The translations under genes were made by a program, and so were the position numbers. Shown piece by piece: positions 33,272 through 42,800 of a stretch of 64,000 bases of DNA. This DNA comes from Ectocarpus siliculosus (lineage: Eukaryota > Sar > Phaeophyceae > Ectocarpales > Ectocarpaceae), in NCBI GenBank assembly GCA_000310025.1, contig FN648499.1:115731-179730 (forward strand), in the 5' to 3' direction. Under the pieces are notes generated by a model. It saw nothing but the letters and a program-made list of their open reading frames with translations, was not told the origin of the DNA and made no database searches. Within the stretch, counting starts at the first letter, position 1, and every line of letters starts with the position of its first letter.

Positions 33272-33337
33272 CCCGCCCTCCCATCCCTTTTCTTTCGAAG
33301 GTGGGGGCATAAGTTCGGGAGTATTCGGTATCTAGTC

Positions 33338-33577
33338 GGGTGTTGTAGAATGGTGTGTACCATTTGAGGACTTGGTCAGTTTTGGGACTCCTGCGGTTGC
33401 AGTCGTAGTCCCCCGGCTCGTATTTATGGGGAGAGAGATGGATTTGTAACAGTTGACGCCGGTCTTCGCAGCTAACGCGGCCGGAGAGACGATGAGCGTT
33501 TCGTGCGTCTCTCTCCCCAACACGTAGCCTAGAAACCGAAGAAATAATGAAGCAATTCGAAAGAAAACAAAATAAAA
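33338..33577 (+). repeat. Split repeat B2 (right end of element)
   Basis: Copy of B1. After it, ACAGGGG resumes the interrupted locus. The left flank of the element ends GGAACAGG, so ACAGG is shared by both junctions. Confidence 0.9.
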
Positions 33578-33930
33578 CAGGGGTTTGGGAGAGAAAATGG
33601 AAAGAGGCGACGCCTGGCGAAACCTTGAGCCCGGGTCCGCGACCGCCTCTGGTCGAATGGGGCAAGGCGAGGTGGTAGATGTTTTGGCTACCCTCGGATG
33701 GAAGACCGCTTGGTTGAAGTCGACTACTCTATAGTTTTCGGTTTGCAGAAGTAGGCGAGGCATTGATTGTCAACCTTTGCATGGGGGCTTGAAGGGTGGA
33801 GCTCACGCACGAGGGAGGACCCCTGCTCCGCGTGCGAGTTGGACGTACGGATAAATAGTGGTTTCAAGAGCAAGCTGGCGGAAGGTTCCGGGGTTGGCGT
33901 TTTGGTAGCGCCCTGAAGGTTGCTGTAATA
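33578..33930 (+). pseudogene. Small membrane/secreted protein gene, remainder (copy 1)
   Basis: Continues the exon cut at 30927 to a donor GCGAG/GTGGTAG at 33671. A 77-bp intron ends TTTGCAG at 33748, and exon 2 starts AAGTAGGCG. The protein of the inverted paralogue aligns (HGGLKGG and DPCSACE in both), but a frameshift between these two motifs separates them here. Copy 1 is therefore both frameshifted and interrupted by a 2.65-kb element. Confidence 0.45.
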
Positions 33931-34567
33931 ACCACAGGTTGGAAAGCGGCGGCATTATGTAAAAGGTCGACATGCAGCGAAATTATTGAAAATTCAAGGC
34001 ACGTTGATCGTGTCTAGGCGAGGGTTGGTTTGTTGGTGTCTCTGTAGGTCGCATGAGGTAAGTACGGATCTGAATTCTTGGCGGTCGTCTTTCGCGAACA
34101 CCATCCGTAGGTCAAGACTTCATGCAGGTATAGGCGCGTGCTCGGTTTCCACGCCTGCCGTACTTGGTGGTACGGTCCCCCACAATCTTAAGCTGGTAGC
34201 TTCACGTCGTCTTCCGTGGAGTTCTGTTCGTCCCCAACACGAAGGCCCCTTTTTTTACGTATATATTTATGTGTTTATCGAGCATGGGCCGATGGTCCAA
34301 CTCTGTACGTTTTGAGATGGCAAATGTATCAGGCATCAACAATCGAGGCAATGCCAACGCATCTAAGCCGCACAGGAAACCTCGACGTAAAACGTGTGTG
34401 TGTTGGGGTGTATGCATCTGTATTGAAATAAGACTCTCCCCCCGCATTTGGGAGTTCTGCTGCCCTCGCATGTCGAAAGCCGTAGTTTTAAGGACGGCAG
34501 TCCTGGAGAGGGTGAACCCTGCGCTCGTACAATTATATGCATCCAACAGGTTCGTATTTCTTCTCAC

Positions 34568-34952
34568 TATTTGCCAGCAGATCAGAATGAGAAGCTCCCC
34601 ATGGCTCGTTTGGGTCGAATTGGTTGGCACTTTGGGCTTCTGCGTGTAGCTCCGATATAAGAGACTGCCTTGTATGACGTGTCTCTGGTATTGAAGGTGT
34701 TGGGAAGTTGTCACACATCTCGAATGGGTAGTCTTTCTGTGTGTGTTTTTATTATTCCTTAATATACTTGATTCAATTTGCTGAAGTAGCCGGCCCTCTT
34801 ATTCCGATCAGCTATCGCAGCGGGTCGGGGTCCCTCGTCGCGCCCCTTTCGTATGGCGGAGCCGCGACCGTACCGGAGGTCCCGACAATTGGTACAGAGC
34901 GTTTTGTTGGGAGAGCCCTCTATCTGGGACCACGCTTGCTTCCTGTCTGTGA
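34568..34952 (-). CDS. Candidate host exons (34874-34952 and 34568-34684)
   Basis: Exon 34874-34952 follows acceptor ACTAATCCTCAG and ends CCTCCG/GTACGG, reading HRQEASVVPDRGLSQQ. Exon 34568-34684 follows acceptor TTCAATACCAG and ends AATA/GTGAGA, reading ELHAEAQSANQFDPNEPWGA. Each is open in one frame between good splice sites. Their phases do not join directly, so another exon or a different boundary must lie between them. Function unknown. Confidence 0.3.
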
Positions 34953-36032
34953 CTGAGGATTAGTGAAAAACGAGCACATGCCAACGTACGCACAGCGACG
35001 TGTGTCCAAGGGTTGGGGGTAAGCATCGTTTTTTAGACCGACGCCCTCACTAGGGATTCTAGCATGACGTTGCTCAAGAAGTTTATTTTAAAGTTGTGTC
35101 GCAGATCGTGCGGCCGACAAACGACAAGTCACACATGTCGGCCTCTGAAATCGTCCATCGTACAAAAACGCAGAGGCGAAAGCGCAACGTACTACTCACC
35201 CGCCCCCCTCACGGAGCTACAACATGAGAACATCGCGCATACGTCTGTCTCCCCCCGCTCGCGTAGAGCGAGGTCGAGCATAGAAAAACACCCAAGGAGG
35301 AGTAGAGAGAGAACGGGCCTACATAGTCCTTCAAATACATAAACGTACGGATATGACCTCAGCGAATTGGGCTCAATAGTCACCCCGCGAATGTCACAGG
35401 CTCCCACACACAGAGTCCATGATGGTCACCATCACGCTGCGCCACATCCTAAAGAAAACAGGAACAACAAAAAGTCTCACTAGGGTTTACTACAACAATA
35501 CCACCAGGCGGCGCGCGCGGTCTCTCTCTCTGCGGTACGCATGTGTGATGGCATTTGAGACATCAGCCAAACAACACGCGAGACGACCACGCCCATGGCA
35601 GCATGAACTACAGGCGACAACCGCGCCTGATTTTTACCACAGGGTGCACGTGAATAAAATAAAAAAACATGATGCAATAAACTCGGATATATTCTGCGAA
35701 CTTGTACAGAATATCAATACATCACATCTTTGTACACACTGATGTATGTGTATGTCACCGAAGATTCAAAAGAAATGGCGGAGCTACCAAAGAGGAAGTT
35801 GTACTAGATACTACAATCCGTCGGCACGCGCAGTCTCTCCGCTCCTGCAGTACCTTACCACCTTGTCTTAAACGCGCGAAGCCAAACCATACCACCGCTG
35901 CCCTATCACCCATGATGCGTTATTACAGGAAGGAAACACCATTTCATCACTACCCGCGCCTGATGATGCCGGCAGCGAAGCTACATCAGGGCGTGACCGC
36001 CTCGACAGCTTCTGCCACGCAACGTCGTTCAG
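34953..36032. other. No firm gene; one possible exon
   Basis: A minus-strand frame at 35192-35407 ends in a plausible donor (GGGGCGG/GTGAGT) after MLDLALRERGETDVC. No acceptor or partner exon was clear, so it is not called. Confidence 0.25.
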
Positions 36033-36138
36033 CTATTCGTCGTCGTCGTTCGCGCCATCTCCGAACCGGCCGCCCGTGCGAGGGGCTGCCACAAAAGCGG
36101 GCATATGTGCAACTTTGAGGAAATCATATGGTGAGAAC
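36033..36138 (-). CDS. Candidate terminal exon of a host gene
   Basis: It follows the acceptor CTGTTTCACTATTAG and starts with one base completing a codon. It reads FSPYDFLKVAHMPAFVAAP and ends GANDDDE before a TAG. The acidic C-terminus and clean acceptor support a real last exon. The preceding exon was not fixed: 36536-36670 ends in phase 0 and does not join directly. Confidence 0.4.
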
Positions 36139-36535
36139 CTAATAGTGAAACAGTCAAAATTGGAATGTGAGCGGATGTGCAGCTGATCAAAGTAAGGTCA
36201 ACGACGGCATTGGAAATCACTGGGTGAGGGTACAGGTGGGGTGCCTTCCGGGTATTCATGGGTAGCATGGGTATAGACATGAAAGCGATTGCGACTACAA
36301 AACCCAGAATAGATAATGCGACCGCTGCATATGTACACCATCAAAGAGTAGTGCGAGTGTTTGCTAAACTGTAATGCTAAACTCCCAAATAATGCTCTGG
36401 GGTGGCGATCACGTCGATAAACCTCTGATCAGATTTGCACAGCAATCCCACACAGGCGAAGCCCGGACATGCCCAACAGATAAGTACCACCCAGGCTTTC
36501 GTGCACCGCACAACATTTGGATTTCGAAAACGTAC

Positions 36536-36670
36536 CTCGCTTGGACAGGTAGGGGCGCGCGTGCTGGGTGAGATGCCAATCTTGCCAAACGCCTCCGCGT
36601 CAAAGTCGAGAGGCAGGGCTGCAGCGTCTGGTTCTGTCAAGTCACTCGTACGAAGAAGTTCTTGAAGAAC
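36536..36670 (-). CDS. Candidate internal host exon
   Basis: A 135-bp (45-codon) phase 0-0 exon between acceptor CTCAAAACTCGACAG and a near-consensus donor GCGAG/GTACGT. It reads VLQELLRTSDLTEPDAAALP then DFDAEAFGKIGISP. No family recognised. It could join a short last exon at 36377-36424 (RFIDVIATPEHYLGV, phase 0). Confidence 0.4.
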
Positions 36671-37035
36671 CTGTCGAGTTTTGAGAGGGGTTGCGGCGGG
36701 CAAGTGAAAAGGAGGTGCCACGACGAAAAGCCCGGCGAATGAAATGGTTAGGGGTAAGATGTGTGTAACAATATATAATATTGTTAGAAGGACTAGTTCA
36801 TGGGGAGTCGTAGCATCTCGCGAGAGCTGCGCAAGCGTCTACATGGATCCTAAAAACACAATCTGCTCCGGAGATAGTGTGGACGTATCATCTCGCATAA
36901 GGAGAACAAGGCGTGAGCATGAGAGGGCTTGCTTTGATTGGAAAAGCACAGAAAAAAAGGGCGACGCCCGACAACATGTTTTTGAGCGCGCTGAAGCATA
37001 CAGCTGCAGCGTTCGCTTTGAAGACAAACCTCGTT

Positions 37036-37143
37036 TTAGTTTTTCTCGTCTGTCTTGAAAGGCATGAGTTTCTTCAAGGTTTCAGGGGAAAGTATTCCGC
37101 CAACCCCGTGGTCAATGGAGGCGTTATACACATCAAGATGCGC
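37036..37143 (-). CDS. Candidate terminal host exon
   Basis: 36 codons after an acceptor TTTTGCTTGCGTAAG. It reads AHLDVYNASIDHGVGGILSP, then ETLKKLMPFKTDEKN and TAA. Codon use and the helical, charged C-terminus look like real protein. The upstream partner is not fixed. Confidence 0.4.
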   Translation of the reverse strand, partial: AHLDVYNASIDHGVGGILSPETLKKLMPFKTDEKN

Positions 37144-37703
37144 CTTACGCAAGCAAAATCACTGTGCATGCATATCGGCGGGCACCGTGGTGGACGTACC
37201 GAAAATTGTTCAATATTTCTTAGACGTAAGTTTATTATCGTGAAACTTTTGAGCTAGAACGCTAGCCTGACGCAAACGACGGCACGCTATCAGCCCATCC
37301 ACCCCGGATACAGTCAGGACCGCGACGGAATCGAACATAGTAAATTTGCTTTTAACGAATTCGCGAATCGTGGCATGCGTCTCCCCTCGCGCATCCCTGT
37401 ATTGTACGGATAGCTAGCTCTCGAGTAGTAACAACATGTGTCACGGAACGAGCCGGTAGCTAAGTATACTCAAGGTCAGCTCGAGGTCCAACCTCTAGTT
37501 TTGGTGTACTAGATGACGTCAAAGTGTTAATATTACTGAAATGGGGGTTCGGCACCGAGTTTCCCTGTATTCGCCATCCAGTTAAAACTCGGACCGCCTG
37601 AATTGCTCAAGAGAAGAGTGGATCTCAGCCTCTGAGCAGGCCTACCGCGTGCCAGGCTTACCTCGGTCATGACAGCCGCACTCAAATGTCCAAGGTTACT
37701 CAC

Positions 37704-37837
37704 CTCCTCAGATGAACAAGGGTCTCATGCCCCCCCCAGATCCTCCAAGTCCCAGACGGGTCCAGGGCATCCCAGCCTCCCGACATGTGGGCCTCAAGGT
37801 GCAGCTCGAGCGTACAGCCGACAAACTCCATCATGTC
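37704..37837 (-). CDS. Candidate internal host exon
   Basis: A 134-bp exon between acceptor TTTGTTCCCGCACACAG and donor GAGGAG/GTGAGT. It reads DMMEFVGCTLELHLEAHMSG then GWDALDPSGTWRIWGGHE. It starts in phase 0 and leaves two bases. A possible further exon lies upstream near 37915-37980 (FVGVDERSSPCGEEKLMR). Family unknown. Confidence 0.4.
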
Positions 37838-37983
37838 CTGTGTGCGGGAACAAAGGAGACGAGAGGATCGACGGGTTAGGGTTGCTAGGGGGCAACGTCA
37901 CATTATCACTTGCGTAAGTACGCATGAGCTTCTCCTCTCCGCACGGTGACGACCTCTCGTCCACCCCCACAAAACTGCACAAT

Positions 37984-38828
37984 CCAGGTGTGGGGGCTGC
38001 AAACTAGCTGTTGGTGCTCGTGCTGCTCTGTCTCGTGTACGATACCCAAACCGCGACAGGACCCACCCATGCTCCCTCCGCTTGGGGCACTACAGTGCAT
38101 GAAATACATACTCACGTCGCAGTGCATGAGAGTAGAGGTATCTTACGCCATCAGCCCGCGGCCACGACCCTCATCAGTCCGTACGCAGGCTTCTTGAACA
38201 CAAACTCGACCACGGCAGCCCGACGGCCTTGTGCCACTGTGCACGCGAAGATTGCAGTCGTGCGCGAAAGAATTACCATGTATGTGTTTTGAGCGGCGAG
38301 AAAACGAATCGACGACGATTCGAACGGACGTTCAGGTACACATAGATGGAGGGATATATTTAGTCTCAACGAAGGAACCACTGAAAACCCCGGTAGATAC
38401 ATCGATCTCTTGTGGACAGACGGATCGATGTACGTGGCGGGTACGTGTGTTTACTGGGTGCAGTATCACTGCAGCGATAAAGAAACCGTAATCACTCTCC
38501 AAGGCAGGCCAAGAGTAATCAGCCTGTCCGCACGCGTTCGGGAAGCGACTGGTGTACACGTGCAACGAAACAGGTCGTACGCCCGATTGCAACGCAAAAC
38601 ACCGGGCATTTTCAACAACTTGGTGTGCGACGCCCGAGCAACTCTGCTGCATGTCCAGACTCAAGTACGCGCTGAAGCAGCCCAAGCTACCGTAATTCTG
38701 TTGGAGAGAGAGGACACGATCACCGCAGCTGCCCCGTCAAGGATTTCTGAAGATTTAGCTTCAGTCTCATCGTTCAATATCCGTGGAAGTTTCATTCGCA
38801 TGCCCCACCCCTTGCCCGACCCTGTCAA
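37984..38828. other. No firm gene
   Basis: Open frames exist on both strands (plus 38410-39000, minus 38332-38685) and both look partly protein-like, so neither can be chosen. Confidence 0.25.
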
Positions 38829-39000
38829 AAATGCTGATCTGGAGCTACAGTGCAAATGTCGTGGCGCCTCGAGTGTGGTTCGGTGTGGAATCGCAAATCA
38901 TGAGCCGTCCCCGAGTTTGAGCAGCTTCCGCCTCCTGTGGTCGGCAAGAGTCGACCTTCACTGTTCCTTGCCCTATTTCGCCATGGAAACGGCCGGTTGA
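38829..39000. repeat. Repeat R1 copy 2, left half
   Basis: Matches 3355-3525. It is cut at 39000 by the full-length E1 element and resumes at 53129. Confidence 0.85.
38994..39000. repeat. Target duplication of E1 (left)
   Basis: CGGTTGA, repeated at 53129-53135. If one C belongs to the LTR the duplication is 6 bp. The uninterrupted R1 copy has this sequence once. Confidence 0.8.
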
Positions 39001-39268
39001 TGTAGTGGTATGCACGCGTGATGAAGTCTGGTTGACCCGTGAAGAAGAACTCACTTGTTGTTACTCTTGTAGAACAGCAGCAGCAGTAGCTGTTGCCTTG
39101 GGTATCGGTAGGAATGACACCAAGGGGCACAGGATCCTCTGCACAAGCAGGGGCTACTAGATCCTGTCCCCTGCTTTTTATCCTTCCGCGGAGAGTTACA
39201 TCTCTCCGCGCCTTCTAGAAGGAACCAAGCTCTTCTATGTTCCGTCTACACATCTGAATCCTATAACA
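39001..39268 (-). repeat. 3' LTR of full-length E1
   Basis: 268 bp, TG...CA, identical by eye to 52861-53128. It contains a perfect hairpin (CGCGGAGAG, loop TTACAT) at 39187-39210 and a GCAGGGG...CCCCTGC inverted repeat. A purine-rich tract (AGGGTGGGCTAG on the minus strand) lies just inside. Confidence 0.95.
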
Positions 39269-39829
39269 CTAGCCCACCCTGGAGGTTCTCATACGCAGAT
39301 ACTGTAAAACCTCGGAGTCTTGACAAGCAATTGTCGAGTCTCTAAATGAAAGTATCGAGGATGTGGAGCTCCAAAACAGCACAATTCACCCTCCCCCACC
39401 TCTCACTCGATGAGTCGCAAGACCATCGTTTGACTTCTAAAACGACAGAAAGACACAGACAGCAAGGAACTGACGGGGCTAAGAAAAGCCTACGACGACC
39501 GGAAGAAGGTCGGAACCAAAGAAAGGAAAACACAAAGAAGGAAGAAAAACAGAAAAGAAAAACAAAGGTCGTCAAAACGACAAAAAAGAAAGGATCACTG
39601 TAGGAACCACAACAAGACCGGTATCGTAAGAAAACGATCAGATACGCCATTCACGCAGTCGCCACGGCAGTGTAGAAGGGGCAACAATGGGCGCGAAACA
39701 CCTACAGGTCGTGACCAAACGCTAAAGGCACAAAATAAAGCGAGGAGAAAGCGAAAACCAACCAAGGCTAAAAAAACAACCCAAACAACGCTGAAAACAA
39801 GAGAAAGCCAAGACAACTAGCACGTCGTC
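39269..39829 (-). other. E1 3' untranslated region
   Basis: About 560 bp between the pol stop and the 3' LTR, A-rich on the plus strand. No ORF of note. Confidence 0.6.
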
Positions 39830-42800
39830 TTAGTGGGGGCGCGCCACGTTATCAGGCAACGAATCAGCCCCGGGGTCACCACGCGACATGTCGACGTTGC
39901 GAAGGATCCCCTTAAAAAGGGCACTGCCGCTGTGAACGTGAAGGCACCAGGATCCGGAGACGGCGGTTTCAGCGGTGGAGTAGCGAACATCAGGAAGGGC
40001 GAGCTTGACAGGGCCAGGATCGTCCAAGAAGCGGACGACGTAGAAGTCGGACGGTAGAGGCGGTCCAGTAATCTTGCCCAACCACCAGAATCCATCGCGA
40101 GCTTTGTACCATAAGAAGGCGCCTGCAGGTAGCGGAGTATTGGCGAAGCGACGGTCCCAAGTTGAACGAGAGACGAGCGAATAACCCGAAGGCAAAGCTC
40201 GCTCCCCTTTAGCGCGCGCCATCTCGCGGGTGGCCGCACCAATACGCATCGCCCGATAGCGACGATTCGTTTGGCGATGTTGATCAGGCGAACCCGTCCA
40301 GTACCGGAGAATGTGGGGCTTGGAATGCTGGAGGTCCATCTCACGTTCCCAAGAAGGACGAAGAAGACCTTTCCAATGCGTTTGGTATAAAACAGCGATG
40401 GTGCCACCACGGCCACGAACAGACTGATGGCCACTAATGCGGTCAACCTCGAGACGTTCGACCGGAGTCGACACGTCGTCTTCCGTAACATGGTAGGGAG
40501 GAGATTTATTCGCATAGGAGTTTAGCACATACGGTGTAAGGCCGGCAGGAAGGAACCGAGGCAAGTCTTCAGTGTCATGCGGATTAGCGCAAGGCTTGCA
40601 ACGCGCAACTGACACACGGTTTTTCGAGTCCGGACCCGGCAGATCCGATGGAAGGTCCAAATACAGTAATTTGGAAGCCAGAGGACAACCGTCGGGAGCG
40701 TCAGGACACGGACCCACGGCCAAGATCTTGAACGGACCAGTCCACAGGAAAGACAACTTAGCCTTGAGGACCTTGTCATCCGTGCCTGAACGAACACCTT
40801 GGCGAATGGTAGATTCGGTGTTGTACACCCAAACCCATCCACCGACGGTGTATGAGGGGACCTTGCGCAAAGCATCCGATAGGGCGGAGTTACGCCGCTC
40901 AATCCTCGAAACGGACAGGTTGTGCTGTTCGCGAACTAAATCGTAAGAACGACGTTGGCGATCAGCAGCAAGATCGCAATACTCAAGTTGATCGCGATGC
41001 AAGCTTTGGTGGCCTCGAGCATATGGATGCTCAAAAACCGTCATCGGCATGCGTGGCAGTCGGTTCATATGCACCTCGTTGGGCGCCAAACCAGTAGCGG
41101 CACTAACCGAATTGTTGTAGGCAAACTCAACGTGCGGCAGATGAATGTCCCAATCATCTTGCCTCTCATTGACGACCATAGCCAACATCTGAGCCATAGT
41201 GTGATTTACGCGCTCCACACCCCCATTGCCGTTGGGATGGTAAGAGCTGGTAGCCACTTTGCGTATAGCCAGACGGGCGTATACAGCCTGCGACAGTTTA
41301 GAACAAAACTGAGAGCCATTATCAGACAAGAGACTCAAAGGGCAACCCCATAGAGGGATATACCGATTGACAAGTACGTCAGCGGTGCCTTCGGCGGTGA
41401 ATTCTGCAGCCGTAACCGCGTACATGTCGGCACGGCGGCTGAAACGGTCAGTGAAAAGCAGAATATATGTGTTTCCGCGCGGTGTCAACGGGAGGGGACC
41501 GAAATAATCGACGCTCACCGATACACCAGGGCCCGAAGGCAGCGGAAGGCACAAAGTAGGCCATCGAGGCGTTTGACGAGATGACTTGCGAGCTTGGCAT
41601 CGCAAACAATGCCGTACCCACCACTTCGTGCAAACACTCATGCCAACCCACCAATAAAAACGTTCCAGCATGCTAAGCGTGCGAGCGGCACCGAGGTGGC
41701 AAGATGCATCAGCGTGACAGGCTTGCATGATCCACGGACGCATGAGCATGGGAACATAAATCCGAATGGGTTCGTCGTTGAGAAGGCGAGCAGCACGCCC
41801 GCCAGGACGTGTGGCCGTAGACGACGGGGGCGCTGTTTGCTTGCGAACAAGCAAGACCAAACCATCATCGTCAACATGTAACCGGCCTTTGTTAGACAGG
41901 TCACGAATCTCCGACAGAGGGGGTCGACGAGCGGACGGAAGATGATCCAGGAAATCCGGAGGGAGAGCCGAAGGCCGACCCATAAGGATGAAACGAATAG
42001 CTGCGTCACAAACAGGTTCGTTACGTTGCTCGCGAGCCCAATCAGCATGCGAGAAACGTTCGACAGACGCCCGGAAGGCTAAATCTGCCGAGGAATGTAA
42101 AGCCGCCTCGATAGAAGAGGGGGCCGATTCCTGAGGCTCCGGCTGCAATTCACCCGAAGGCAGAGTAGCAGCGGAAACCGAAGACGAAGGCGTATAAGTG
42201 GTCGAAACCAAATGCGTCGAAGATTCCGAAGAATCGGGAGCAGCAGAAGACTGCTGGGCAGGAGCAACCGAAGTTGCAGGATGCGTCGAAGACGCAAGAT
42301 CCCTTCCACGAGCCAGAGGCGTAGGAAGGTCCGAGATCGAAGGGTCAGCACCAGGAGTCGAAACCAACCTGGTCAAAACGGGGGGCGCCGTCGATGCTGA
42401 TTGTGCAGGCGGGGAACGTCGAAACGATCTGGGCGAAGCGGAAATCCGAGTAGGAGCAGGCGGGTCCTCAGAGAAACCATAATCCACGGGCGGGAGGGGC
42501 GTGCCTGCCACAACCGCCGTGCGACGGCGAGTTCGCGTGGAAATCAGTTGAGTAGGGTCGAGAGTCCGTCGTGATGCTGCAGTCGGCGAGACGGCCGGCG
42601 AAGACTCGGGCTCGAGAGCCAAAATGTCCTCCACCGAAGAATGTAAGGAGCCAGACCAATCGAGGGTCCTGTCACCCAGGCGTCGTAGCGAAGGAGACAC
42701 CCCGCGGGAGTTGATGGACGGCCAGGGTGCGATGTTCCAGATGCCAGACGGAGACGAAAGGCCTGACGGCGAGAGACGTGGACCATGCCGACGGAAGTCG

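Larger units (their letters stand above)
30928..33577 (+). mobile_element. Ngaro/PAT-like tyrosine-recombinase element with split direct repeats
   Basis: The layout is A1 (30928-31193), recombinase ORFs (31441-32683), B1 (32767-33006), A2 (33006-33271), B2 (33338-33577). This A1-ORF-B1-A2-B2 order is the hallmark of PAT/Ngaro elements of the DIRS order. The 1.6-kb interior holds only a tyrosine recombinase, with no reverse transcriptase or RNase H, so it is an internally deleted copy. The insertion point is defined by the uninterrupted paralogue near 60700. Confidence 0.75.
30060..34430 (+). repeat. Segmental duplication, copy 1
   Basis: Stretches here match, in reverse orientation, sequence at 59870-64000. 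Matches run 30060-30530 with 63545-64000, 30580-30760 with 61448-61655, 30760-30927 with 60700-60930, 33578-33980 with 60298-60700, and 33980-34400 with about 59900-60298. Order is kept, and the breaks are separate insertions in each copy. Identity is moderate, so the duplication is not recent. Confidence 0.75.

Noticed and set aside
38410-39000. 196-codon plus-strand ORF as a gene
   Set aside because: The opposite strand is equally open and the end lies in repeat R1. No splice or domain support decides between them.
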